Of a DNA stretch of 38,870 bases, positions 1 to 7,998 are shown piece by piece (the stretch's first letter is position 1; each line of letters starts with the position of its first letter). The notes under the pieces were generated by a model. That model did not search any database, was not told the origin of the DNA, and saw only the letters and a list, made by a program, of their open reading frames with translations. Both the position numbers and the translations under genes were made by a program. Origin of the DNA: Patescibacteria group bacterium (GTDB lineage Bacteria > Patescibacteriota > Microgenomatia > UBA10105 > UBA927); the NCBI GenBank assembly GCA_018821245.1, contig JAHJMO010000032.1:1-38870 (forward strand). Reading direction: 5' to 3'.

Positions 1-68
1 TCAACGTCACAAGTCGATCCAATATAATATTTCCCTCCTATTGATTTAAGTATATACACGCAGTGCAT
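1..68 (-). CDS. GIY-YIG nuclease-like ORF, partial (continues past window start)
   Basis: Minus-strand ATG at 68 encodes MHCVYILKSIGGKYYIGSTCDVD..., identical to the start of the ORF at 157-405; open to the window edge. Confidence 0.7.
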   Translation of the reverse strand, partial: MHCVYILKSIGGKYYIGSTCDV

Positions 69-176
69 ATTCGGCCTTGTCCCGACCCCGATACGATCGT
101 GGTCGAGGATCCTCGTCCCGTCTTTCGGGACGGGAAAAGGGCCGCGTCCTTGGCCGCTAGACGATGGCGCCAAATA
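1..176. repeat. Direct repeat copy 1 (176 bp; partner 338-513)
   Basis: Near-identical to 338-513 (one difference seen, T100 vs G437). Covers the start of the GIY-YIG ORF and its hairpin-rich leader. Confidence 0.95.
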
Positions 177-405
177 TAAGCTTGTCAATTGCTATCCTCT
201 TTTTCCATGACTTTATCTCTTTTTCCCGCTTCAATGTTTCAATTTTTGTACCATATTGCTCCGTATAAACGAGTCTCCATGGTCTATATGCTTTGGTTGA
301 TCGCACACTACCGTTATTGTGTTTGCATATCCGCTTATCAACGTCACAAGTCGATCCAATATAATATTTCCCTCCTATTGATTTAAGTATATACACGCAG
401 TGCAT
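157..405 (-). CDS. GIY-YIG domain small nuclease (YhbQ/UPF0213-like)
   Basis: ORF 157..540 trimmed to the Met of MHCVYILKSIGGKYYIGSTCDVDKRICKHNNG; GIY-YIG-type motif YIL...YYIG. The ORF track's 45-residue N-extension is translated hairpin leader. Confidence 0.8.
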   Translation of the reverse strand: MHCVYILKSIGGKYYIGSTCDVDKRICKHNNGSVRSTKAYRPWRLVYTEQYGTKIETLKREKEIKSWKKRIAIDKLIFGAIV

Positions 406-513
406 ATTCGGCCTTGTCCCGACCCCGATACGATCGGGGTCGAGGATCCTCGTCCCGTCTTTCGGGACGGGAAAAGGGCCGCGTCCTTGGCCGCTAGACG
501 ATGGCGCCAAATA
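338..513. repeat. Direct repeat copy 2 (176 bp)
   Basis: See 1-176; period 337 bp. Confidence 0.95.
470..508 (-). pseudogene. tRNA-Glu-like 5' half in GIY-YIG leader
   Basis: Minus strand GGCGCCATCGTCTAGCGGCCAAGGACGCGGCCCTTTTC resembles acceptor + D-arm + start of the anticodon arm of tRNA-Glu; no matching 3' half. A second copy lies at about 133-171. Confidence 0.55.
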
Positions 514-666
514 AAAATCTACTAATCTACAAATATACAAATCTACAAATATGTAAGAAAAAGCTCTTATATTTTAGCAAATAGCAAGGGAAAAAGGAAT
601 TTATACCGCCTAAAAGTGGTCTCGTTTGAAAATTAATAATTAAAAATTGAAAATTGAAAATTTAAA

Positions 667-1242
667 TTATGGTTTTTTATAGCACCTTCTGCAGCGTGCT
701 TGATAGTTTTTAATTTTTCCGACAAGCGAAGGATCTGCTTTATGCGGATCTACGGTTTTTCCTTTGGAAATGCGTTTATGGTACACTGCCTCTTCTCCAC
801 AGATACTGCAAATAGCCGATAATTTCGTCACTTTATCTGCCATGGCCATAAGAGTTGGGACTGGAGTAAACGGTTGACGGTTAAAGGTCATGGCCAATCC
901 GGCAACAATCACGTGTTTACCGCGATTTAGTAATATATCGATCACGTCAATTAGTTTCTCGCCAAACCATTGTGCTTCGTCTATAGCCACTATCTGCGTT
1001 TTGTTATCGACCATGTCCAGTATTTGACATGCGTTTCCGACCATTTCAGATTCAAACGACAGTCCTGCATGCGAAAACAGTTTTTTGTCAAAACCGTATC
1101 TTGTATCTATTTGATGCTTAAAGACGCGGATATTCTTTTTGCCTATGGCAGCACGTTTTACCTGACGGATAAGTTCTTCTGTTTTGCCGCAATACATCGG
1201 TCCTGCAATGACTTCCAGATACCCAATTCGTCTGTTATCCAT
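667..1242 (-). CDS. tdk: Thymidine kinase
   Basis: P-loop GPMYCGKTEELIRQVKRA, DEAQWF, zinc-site Cys pairs CSICG...CRRC. Start at 1242 chosen because TACAAT lies 6 nt upstream. Confidence 0.93.
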   Translation of the reverse strand: MDNRRIGYLEVIAGPMYCGKTEELIRQVKRAAIGKKNIRVFKHQIDTRYGFDKKLFSHAGLSFESEMVGNACQILDMVDNKTQIVAIDEAQWFGEKLIDVIDILLNRGKHVIVAGLAMTFNRQPFTPVPTLMAMADKVTKLSAICSICGEEAVYHKRISKGKTVDPHKADPSLVGKIKNYQARCRRCYKKP

Positions 1243-1328
1243 GCTCTCATTGTACATGAAACTGGTCTGATAATTCAAACGCTTATCTCTATGTTTTAAT
1301 GATGCTGTTTCGTATTATTTTTATATAC

Positions 1329-1356
1329 TTGACGTAACCTATCCATGATATATGAT
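1329..1356 (+). promoter_or_regulatory. Candidate promoter TTGACG-N16-TATGAT
   Basis: TTGACG 1329-1334, TATGAT 1351-1356; overlaps the ATG at 1352, so the ATG at 1382 is the likelier start. Confidence 0.5.
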
Positions 1357-1381
1357 GAGTATATTCGGGTTTCTTTCGGAT

Positions 1382-1639
1382 ATGTCTGTTTCTCTCAATG
1401 AATCAGTGTCGGTTGCTTTGGTAACGGATTGTTTCAAAAAAACCGTTCTCCCGTCTCTCTTGTATTGGCGCGGCAGGCGTCTCGTTATACGCAAAGTCGG
1501 TCTTCATCATACATATCGGTCCGGCGCAACGCTCATTCACGTCTTTTCGGTAACGGACGGAGCTAATTTTTACCGTTTAGAGTTTAATACGGAATCATTG
1601 GAATGGAAGCTGGTAGAAATAGATAGTAATGAAATATGA
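1382..1639 (+). CDS. Small protein coupled to Y-family polymerase (DUF6504-like by eye)
   Basis: ORF 1352..1639 (start revised); stop overlaps ATG of 1636; pattern ...LLYWRGRRLVIRKV...FSVTDGANFYRLEFN..LEWKLVEID. Confidence 0.6.
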   Translation: MSVSLNESVSVALVTDCFKKTVLPSLLYWRGRRLVIRKVGLHHTYRSGATLIHVFSVTDGANFYRLEFNTESLEWKLVEIDSNEI

Positions 1640-2961
1640 GCGACAATATGTTTCAGAATGAAGGGTTTAACCCTGCGCCAGCCACAACTATGCATATAGA
1701 TTTGAATTCCTGCTTTGCCAGTATCGAACAGCAGGCAAATCCCTTACTTCGGGGTAAACCGTTGGTTGTGGCGGCATACACGACCCCACGGGGGTGTATT
1801 TTGGCAGTTTCCCGTGAAGCTAAAAAACTAGGGATAAAAACCGGCATGCGGGTAGCGCAAGGCCGGGCATTGAGCCCCGGGCTCGTGGTTCTGCCGCCTG
1901 ATCCGGAGAAATACCGCTTCGTCAACCGCAAGCTCACTGCACTTCTTGCTTCCTACACGCCTTCGCTCACCGTTGCCTCTATTGACGAAATGGTGATGGA
2001 CTTGGTTAACACACCGATTCTGGACCAAACAATTCGGGCAAATAACAATAGAGCAATACAGCAATATAACCATATCCCACGAGACTTGGTAGAGGTTGCC
2101 ATGGTGGATATTGCTTTGGAGATAAAAAAACGCATTAAGCAGAATATAGGTGAGTGGCTGACTGTCTCTATCGGTATTGCCCCAAACCGTTATCTGGCCA
2201 AACTTGGCAGCGGGCTTCACAAGCCGGACGGCCTCGATATTGTCGCCAAACAAACGATAGATCAGGTACTTTCCGGTCTTCGTCTGGAGGATCTGGTGGG
2301 AATTAAGGAGGGGTATGGAGGCAGGCTCCGTCGTTTTGGCATTTCCACACCCATGGCTATGTATCGGGCCTCGGTCAAAACACTGGTTACCGCTTTCTCC
2401 TCCATCATAGGCCGCGATTGGTGGTTGTGGCTCCACGGGTGGAATTCTTCCGGCTATTTTGACCAAGATACTAGAGGATCGATCAAAAGCATCGGCCATT
2501 CATACGCGCTTCCTGAGCCTTTAGTACCCGGAGATGAACGCTTGCACCGGATCCTTGCTCAACTTGTCCATAAAATAGGCAGGAGACTTCGCTTCCACAA
2601 GCTTCATGCTTACGGGGTTGCCGTCCAGTGCCTGTTGAGTCCGGGCGATTTTTGGCAGAGGCGTTCTGTCGGAAAGGTAGTGCTTTGGACAAACAACGAG
2701 CTTTACCAAAGGGCCCGAAGCATTCTTTTGCAGGCTCCCGACCGGCCAGTCCGGATTCTTGCCGTCACATCGTTTGGGCTACGTCCTGATGACAGGCGGC
2801 AATTGGATCTTTTTGACGGTGGAGAAAAACGCCATCTTACGGAAGCTCTTGACCGGATCGAGGATCGCTGGGGAGATTTCACCATTACCTCCGGCCGTAT
2901 GCTTGGTTTGGAACAGAAGGTGCTTGACCGCATTGCCTTCGGCAAGATTTTAGCGGACTAA
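1636..2961 (+). CDS. Y-family DNA polymerase (DinB/Pol IV-like)
   Basis: MHIDLNSCFASIEQ, SIDEMVMDL catalytic acidic motifs, IGIAPNRYLAKLGS, 441 aa. Confidence 0.93.
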   Translation: MSDNMFQNEGFNPAPATTMHIDLNSCFASIEQQANPLLRGKPLVVAAYTTPRGCILAVSREAKKLGIKTGMRVAQGRALSPGLVVLPPDPEKYRFVNRKLTALLASYTPSLTVASIDEMVMDLVNTPILDQTIRANNNRAIQQYNHIPRDLVEVAMVDIALEIKKRIKQNIGEWLTVSIGIAPNRYLAKLGSGLHKPDGLDIVAKQTIDQVLSGLRLEDLVGIKEGYGGRLRRFGISTPMAMYRASVKTLVTAFSSIIGRDWWLWLHGWNSSGYFDQDTRGSIKSIGHSYALPEPLVPGDERLHRILAQLVHKIGRRLRFHKLHAYGVAVQCLLSPGDFWQRRSVGKVVLWTNNELYQRARSILLQAPDRPVRILAVTSFGLRPDDRRQLDLFDGGEKRHLTEALDRIEDRWGDFTITSGRMLGLEQKVLDRIAFGKILAD

Positions 2962-3007
2962 AAGCACATCGTGCTTTACACGCTTCAAGTAACACAAATT
3001 TGGAGTA

Positions 3008-3036
3008 TTGACAGATGCAGGCCGGGCTGATAATTT
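3008..3036 (+). promoter_or_regulatory. Candidate promoter for riboswitch-metK
   Basis: TTGACA 3008-3013 followed by TGATAATTT (GATAAT at 3029, or TAATTT at 3031 with N17). Confidence 0.6.
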
Positions 3037-3053
3037 AAATCTAACAATTGAAT

Positions 3054-3170
3054 AGTATCAAGAGCGGTGGGGAGTGATTTCGCACGATGATCCACCCGGC
3101 AACCCTTTTCGACAGAGGCGGACTTGAGGGTGCCAAAACGAGACCCCGATAACTATCGGGGATTGATATG
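3054..3170 (+). ncRNA. SAM-I (S-box) riboswitch aptamer
   Basis: P1 TATCAA(3056-3061)/TTGATA(3163-3168); AAGAGCGGTGGGGA...GATGATCCACCCGGCAACCC...GGGTGCCAAAACGAG; P4 CCCCGATAACTATCGGGG; directly upstream of metK. Confidence 0.9.
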
Positions 3171-3192
3171 CCCAACAGGGAAAAGGCACAGG

Positions 3193-3215
3193 CTCTCCGG
3201 TTGGAGAGTTTTTTT
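3193..3215 (+). terminator. Rho-independent terminator (riboswitch expression platform)
   Basis: CTCTCC-GGTT-GGAGAG followed by TTTTTTT; between the aptamer and the metK RBS. Confidence 0.88.
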
Positions 3216-3243
3216 CGTTATTTTGGGCAGGAAAGGAAACATC

Positions 3244-4353
3244 ATGAAAACGACGTTTACATCAGAATCGGTAGCCGCGGGTCACCCGGATAAAATTTGC
3301 GATCAGATATCGGATACCGTAGTTGATGAAGCCCTACGAATCGATCCGCGATCACGGGTAGCTGTGGAGACGCTGGTTACCACAGATAGGATCGTCATGG
3401 CAGGGGAGGTGACTTGTCCCAAGAAAATCAATTATCGGTTGCTTGCAAGAAGTGTTGTCAAGTCGCTTGGCTATACCAAGAGTGTCTACTGTTTTACCTA
3501 CCGCTCACCTATTTCCGTGTATATCCACGAACAGTCTCCGGATATAGCAGCAGGGGTCGATAACGGAGGAGCAGGAGATCAGGGCATGATGTTCGGATAC
3601 GCAACGCAAGAAACTCCCGAATACATGCCTCTCCCCATTGTGCTTGCACACCGACTGGTTGAGCACATGGACCGGATGCGCGAAACCGGCAAAATGCCGT
3701 ACCTTCGGCCGGACGGCAAAAGCGAGGTCAACGTTGTATATACAAACGGAAAACCTGTGTTGGTAGAGACTATTGTTTTGGCTGTACCGCACGACCCGGA
3801 TATCAAAAATAATGAGGTGAAGGCAGACTTGATCCGCCATGTGGTCCGTCCGGTTCTTGAGTTGTATCGATTGGCACTGCCAAATAAAACAAACATTATA
3901 TTCAACGGTACAGGAAAATGGGAAATCGGCGGACCAGCGTCCGATACCGGTGTGACGGGCAGAAAAATTATTGTGGATACATATGGGGCGTTTGCGCGGC
4001 ACGGAGGCGGATGCTTTTCCGGCAAGGACCCGACAAAAGTAGACAGAAGCGGCGCGTATGCATGCCGGTATATTGCCAAAAACATTATCGCGGCGGGACT
4101 AGCGGACCGATGCGAGGTGCGGGTCGCCTACGTTATCGGCAAACGCGAACCTATCGCAAAAGATATAGATTGCTTCGGTACCGAGAAGAAACCAATACGT
4201 GCCATCACTTCGTATGCGTGGAATCTATTGGACCTAAGTGTCCCCGGTATTCTTGAGGGTCTTAATCTTCGCAGGCCGATTTACAGGGAAACTGCCAGAT
4301 ACGGACACTTTGGCCGTGATAGCTTCCCCTGGGAACGTATCGCATCCGTATAG
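3244..4353 (+). CDS. metK: S-adenosylmethionine synthetase
   Basis: MKTTFTSESVAAGHPDKICDQISD..., GVDNGGAGDQGMMFGYA; ATG 3244 preceded by AGGAAAGGA. Confidence 0.97.
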   Translation: MKTTFTSESVAAGHPDKICDQISDTVVDEALRIDPRSRVAVETLVTTDRIVMAGEVTCPKKINYRLLARSVVKSLGYTKSVYCFTYRSPISVYIHEQSPDIAAGVDNGGAGDQGMMFGYATQETPEYMPLPIVLAHRLVEHMDRMRETGKMPYLRPDGKSEVNVVYTNGKPVLVETIVLAVPHDPDIKNNEVKADLIRHVVRPVLELYRLALPNKTNIIFNGTGKWEIGGPASDTGVTGRKIIVDTYGAFARHGGGCFSGKDPTKVDRSGAYACRYIAKNIIAAGLADRCEVRVAYVIGKREPIAKDIDCFGTEKKPIRAITSYAWNLLDLSVPGILEGLNLRRPIYRETARYGHFGRDSFPWERIASV

Positions 4354-4354
4354 T

Positions 4355-4383
4355 TTGTTCCGCGTGTCACTTTGGGGTATACT
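4355..4383 (+). promoter_or_regulatory. Candidate promoter TTGTTC-N17-TATACT for nadC
   Basis: -35 4355-4360, -10 4378-4383, ATG 12 nt further on. Confidence 0.5.
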
Positions 4384-4395
4384 CGGAGAAGGTGC

Positions 4396-5256
4396 ATGCT
4401 ACCAGCGACGCGGATTATCCCCACTATTATTGATCGAAGCATCAAAAACGCTTTGAAGGAAGATATCGGGAGCGGAGACATAACTACCACCGCTACTATT
4501 TCTGCGTCACGTGTTCTTGAAGGATTTTTCCTCGCGAAAGAAGCCGGCATCATCGCCGGTCTCGAAGTGGCGAGACGAGTCTTTTTCCTGTCCGACCCCA
4601 ACATTGTGTATAGAGCAAACATAAGCGATGGCACCCCGGTAAAAAAGGGAACAATTCTTGCGTCCGTTCAGGGTTCAGCAAAATCAATACTTTCTTCAGA
4701 ACGCGTGGCATTGAATTACCTGCAACGAATGTCAGGCATCGCCACACAGACGAGGAGGTTTGTATTGGCTGTAAAGGGCACCGGTGCAATTATACTTGAT
4801 ACGCGTAAAACAGCCCCAGGACTTCGGGTCTTCGATAAATGGGCAGTGAAGCTCGGCGGAGGACACAATCACCGATTTGGACTCTTTGATATGGTTTTGG
4901 TCAAAGACAACCACATTGCAGCTGCCGGCGGTATCACGAATGCGGTGCGCGCACTGCGTCGAAAGAGCCGGAAACCAATAGAAATTGAGGTCACTACCAT
5001 GGAACAACTTCGGGAAGCTGTTTCTCTTCGACCGGATCGAATTATGCTCGACAATATGAGTGTCGCGCAGATGAAAGAGGCGGTGAGGCTCGTAGGGAGC
5101 AAAGTGCCGCTTGAGGCTTCAGGTAATGTAAATCTGAAAAATGTCAGTAATATAGCCAAAACCGGCGTTACCTATATCTCCATCGGCAGTTTAACCCATT
5201 CCGTCAAAGCTTTAGATATTAGTTTAGAAATGAAACCCTATGTCCATGGCACATAA
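4396..5256 (+). CDS. nadC: Nicotinate-nucleotide pyrophosphorylase (carboxylating)
   Basis: LDTRKTAPGLRVFDKWAVKLGGGHNHRFGLFDMVLVKDNHI; EIEVTTMEQL. Confidence 0.96.
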   Translation: MLPATRIIPTIIDRSIKNALKEDIGSGDITTTATISASRVLEGFFLAKEAGIIAGLEVARRVFFLSDPNIVYRANISDGTPVKKGTILASVQGSAKSILSSERVALNYLQRMSGIATQTRRFVLAVKGTGAIILDTRKTAPGLRVFDKWAVKLGGGHNHRFGLFDMVLVKDNHIAAAGGITNAVRALRRKSRKPIEIEVTTMEQLREAVSLRPDRIMLDNMSVAQMKEAVRLVGSKVPLEASGNVNLKNVSNIAKTGVTYISIGSLTHSVKALDISLEMKPYVHGT

Positions 5257-6289
5257 GAAGACCACATACCAATATCTGCATGATAAATTTGGTGATCATG
5301 CGCCAGATTTTGAATTGACCCTCAAGGCTGAGCTCGTCGATGAGATCCAGACGCTCAAAAAAACACGTAATGCCGTGGTGCTCGGTCACAACTACATGGA
5401 ACAAGTCTTATATGACACTATTCCTGACTTTCGCGGTGATTCGCTAGCATTATCTCGCCAAGCTGCGCAAACGGACAAAGATGTCATAGTGTTTTGCGGT
5501 GTTAAATTTATGGCTGAGACTGCAAAAATTTTAAATCCAAATAAAACCGTTCTTATCCCCTCACTCAAAGCAGGCTGTTCTTTAGCAGAAAGCATCACCG
5601 CCGGTGATGTTCGAGAACTTCGCAAACGGTTTCCGGGCGTCCCAATCGTAAGTTACGTGAATACCTACGCCGACGTAAAAGCAGAAAGCGACGTATGCTG
5701 TACCTCAAGTAATGCCGCCCAGGTCGTGCGCCTGACTCTTAAAAAATGGAAGAGCGACAAAGTAATTTTTTTGCCGGACGAGTTTTTGGCAAGAAACGTG
5801 GCGCAGGAACTGGGCGTATCCATTATCATCCCAAAAAAAATAGCTTCAGCGGGCACACGGACTGCTCGTGGCCAGCTTGTCGGTTGGACTGGACGCTGTG
5901 TGGTGCATGAACAATTTACTACCGAGGATATTAAGCGGGTCCGCACGGAATATTCCGACGTTCTGGTTTTTGCTCACCCCGAATGTAGTCCAGATGTAAT
6001 CCGAGCTTCTGATTTTTCTGGAAGTACAACGGCTATGATTAACGAAGTGAATAAGCACCAGGGCAAACCGATTTTACTCCTGACTGAATGTTCAATGGGC
6101 GATAATATTATTGCGAGTAATCCTCAAACAAATATCCTGCGTCTCTGTATGGTGCGCTGCCCCTATATGAACCAAATCACGCTTAAAGACACGCGCGACG
6201 CACTCAAGTATATGCAATACCAGGTGCATGTGCCAGAGAATGTTCGTGTGAAAGCGGAAATAGCCGTACAACGGATGATAGCAATTTGA
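5240..6289 (+). CDS. nadA: Quinolinate synthase A
   Basis: LGHNYMEQVLYD, GDSLALSRQAAQTDKDVIVFCGVKFMAETAKILNP, VSYVNTYADVKAESDVCCTSSNA; overlaps the nadC 3' end. Confidence 0.96.
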   Translation: MSMAHKKTTYQYLHDKFGDHAPDFELTLKAELVDEIQTLKKTRNAVVLGHNYMEQVLYDTIPDFRGDSLALSRQAAQTDKDVIVFCGVKFMAETAKILNPNKTVLIPSLKAGCSLAESITAGDVRELRKRFPGVPIVSYVNTYADVKAESDVCCTSSNAAQVVRLTLKKWKSDKVIFLPDEFLARNVAQELGVSIIIPKKIASAGTRTARGQLVGWTGRCVVHEQFTTEDIKRVRTEYSDVLVFAHPECSPDVIRASDFSGSTTAMINEVNKHQGKPILLLTECSMGDNIIASNPQTNILRLCMVRCPYMNQITLKDTRDALKYMQYQVHVPENVRVKAEIAVQRMIAI

Positions 6290-6318
6290 ATGAAATATAT
6301 GGAGGAAAGGATTGAAAG

Positions 6319-7500
6319 ATGAAAGACCATCGCCCGCTTGCAGATATTCTTAGACCGCAAACACTCGATGAGGTTGTTGGTCAAGACCATCTCGTGGGGA
6401 AGTACGGTATTGTACGAAAGATGCTTGCCTCTGATTTTCTCCCTTCAATGATTTTCTGGGGACCGCCTGGATGCGGTAAGACCACCCTCGCCTATCTTCT
6501 GGCCTACCTCACCAACTCACGCTTCGTTCCTCAATCTGCAGTGACAACAACCTTATCAGAGGTCCGCTCAATCATAAAAGAGGCCGATAGGTTACTTAAA
6601 ACAACTGAGCGACGAACCGTTTTCTTTCTTGATGAAATGCATCGCTTTAACAAAGCCCAGCAAGACGCACTTCTTCCCCATGTAGAAAAAGGCACGATTA
6701 TTTTTGTAGGCGCGACCACCGAAAATCCTTCCTTTGAAGTAATCTCTCCACTGCTTTCCCGCTGCCGCGTTTTCGTGTTAAACCCATTAACCGGTGGCGA
6801 ACTAAAATTAATCGCCGACCGGGGATTAAAGTGTTTAAAGATGAAGATAAATAAAGATGCTTTAAATTTTTTGCTAGAAATTGCTAATGGTGATGCCCGC
6901 GCGATTTTAACTATTTTGGAAATCGCCGCACAGTTACAGCCTTTAAAGGCCAGGCTTTTAAAGGTAACAGATATCGAGGAAGCTGCGCAGCGGAAAACGC
7001 TGCAATACGATAGGGCTGGGGAGGAGCACTACAATACTATAAGCGCTTTTATAAAGTCGATGCGTGCAAGTGACGTTGATGCCGCGCTCTACTATCTGGC
7101 ACGGATGATAGAAGCGGGCGAGGATCCGTTGTTTATCGCCAGACGTATGGTCGTGTTTGCATCCGAAGACATCGGCATGGCACAGCCTACTGCGCTTGTT
7201 GTGGCTAATACTGTTTTTGATGCGTGTAACAAAATCGGGTATCCCGAGTGTCAGGAGAATTTAGCCCACGGGGTTGTATATTTGTCCCTCGCCAAAAAGG
7301 ACCGCAGTGCGTATGACGCCTATTTCAGGGCTCTTGAGGATGTCAAAGTATACGGAAATCTTCCCATACCGCTTCCTATACGTAACGCACCAACCAAACT
7401 TATGAAACATTTGGGGTATGGCAAAGGATATGAAAAATATCCGACAGAGAGTTTATTGCCTGATAGAATAAAGGGGAGGAAGTATTATAATGGTAAGTAG
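6319..7500 (+). CDS. rarA: Replication-associated recombination protein A (RarA/MgsA AAA+ ATPase)
   Basis: GPPGCGKTTLAYLLA, FFLDEMHRFNKAQQDALLPHVE, FVGATTENPSFEV. Confidence 0.95.
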   Translation: MKDHRPLADILRPQTLDEVVGQDHLVGKYGIVRKMLASDFLPSMIFWGPPGCGKTTLAYLLAYLTNSRFVPQSAVTTTLSEVRSIIKEADRLLKTTERRTVFFLDEMHRFNKAQQDALLPHVEKGTIIFVGATTENPSFEVISPLLSRCRVFVLNPLTGGELKLIADRGLKCLKMKINKDALNFLLEIANGDARAILTILEIAAQLQPLKARLLKVTDIEEAAQRKTLQYDRAGEEHYNTISAFIKSMRASDVDAALYYLARMIEAGEDPLFIARRMVVFASEDIGMAQPTALVVANTVFDACNKIGYPECQENLAHGVVYLSLAKKDRSAYDAYFRALEDVKVYGNLPIPLPIRNAPTKLMKHLGYGKGYEKYPTESLLPDRIKGRKYYNGK

Positions 7501-7504
7501 GTGC

Positions 7505-7627
7505 ACCCGCCTACGCTTACTTTGAGACTTTTGGAGTACTATTCGTACACGTCACAAAGAGCGCGTGAGCGGCGGGTCTAAGAAACTCTAAATTCTCGCT
7601 TAGGAAAGCGAATCATTAAGAGTTTCT
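7505..7627 (+). ncRNA. Candidate structured cis-RNA, copy A
   Basis: Nested helices ACCCGCC/GGCGGGT, ACGC/GCGT, CTTTG/CAAAG, GAC/GTC, GTAC/GTAC with TATTC loop, then AGAAACTCT/AGAGTTTCT; homologous to 16904-17013 with compensatory changes. Confidence 0.8.
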
Positions 7628-7645
7628 AAGAGGTGGTGATGAAGA

Positions 7646-7903
7646 ATGGATATCCAAATCGGTAAGGTAACGCATTATTACGACAAAATCGGAGTTGCAG
7701 TCGTTGACGTCGTCAAACAACCGTTAAAAGTTGGTGATACCGTTAAAATTTCTGGGCACGATAGCGAGTTTACACAGGCTGTTGGATCGTTACAAATTGA
7801 GCACGAAAAAGTTCCAAAAGTTGCGGCAGGGACTACCTGCGGAATGAAGGTAGATCAGCCGGTGAAAGAAGGCGACGCGCTGTATTTGGTCAGCCAAAAG
7901 TAA
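7646..7903 (+). CDS. Small beta-barrel protein resembling EF-Tu domain 2 (translation elongation factor-like)
   Basis: 85 aa: IGKVTHYYDKIGVAVVDVVKQPLKVGDTVKISGHDSEFTQAVGSLQIEHEKVPKVAAGTTCGMKVDQPVKEGDALY. Confidence 0.65.
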   Translation: MDIQIGKVTHYYDKIGVAVVDVVKQPLKVGDTVKISGHDSEFTQAVGSLQIEHEKVPKVAAGTTCGMKVDQPVKEGDALYLVSQK

Positions 7904-7998
7904 AACTTCCGGGCTTTTGTATGATCGAATGACATACGCAAAAAAAGGCCACAGAAACTTGCAAAAGGTTCCGGCTATTGTGTATAAGGTATTCATCT

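Noticed and set aside
515-667. AT-rich low-complexity runs (aatctacaaatatac; aaattgaaaattgaaaat) as a CRISPR-like array
   Set aside because: Units are short and lack spacers; simple-sequence intergenic repeats. No CRISPR array or cas genes seen in the window.
1300-1352. Possible LexA box upstream of the Y-family polymerase operon (GTAT...ATAC; CATGATATATGATG)
   Set aside because: Only 4-bp arms or imperfect symmetry, and no match to the lexA/uvrB palindrome.
1828-2499. Long minus-strand ORFs antisense to the polymerase (also 3505..4085, 24953..25381, 26328..26849)
   Set aside because: Shadow ORFs of well-supported genes; no recognisable domains.
2961-2978. Hairpin AAAGCAC-ATC-GTGCTTT after the polymerase gene as a terminator
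   Set aside because: No T-tract follows; could be a weak terminator or chance.
3124-3243. N-terminal extension of MetK in the ORF track
   Set aside because: Translates the SAM riboswitch P3/P4 and terminator; the conserved MetK N-terminus and RBS are at 3244.
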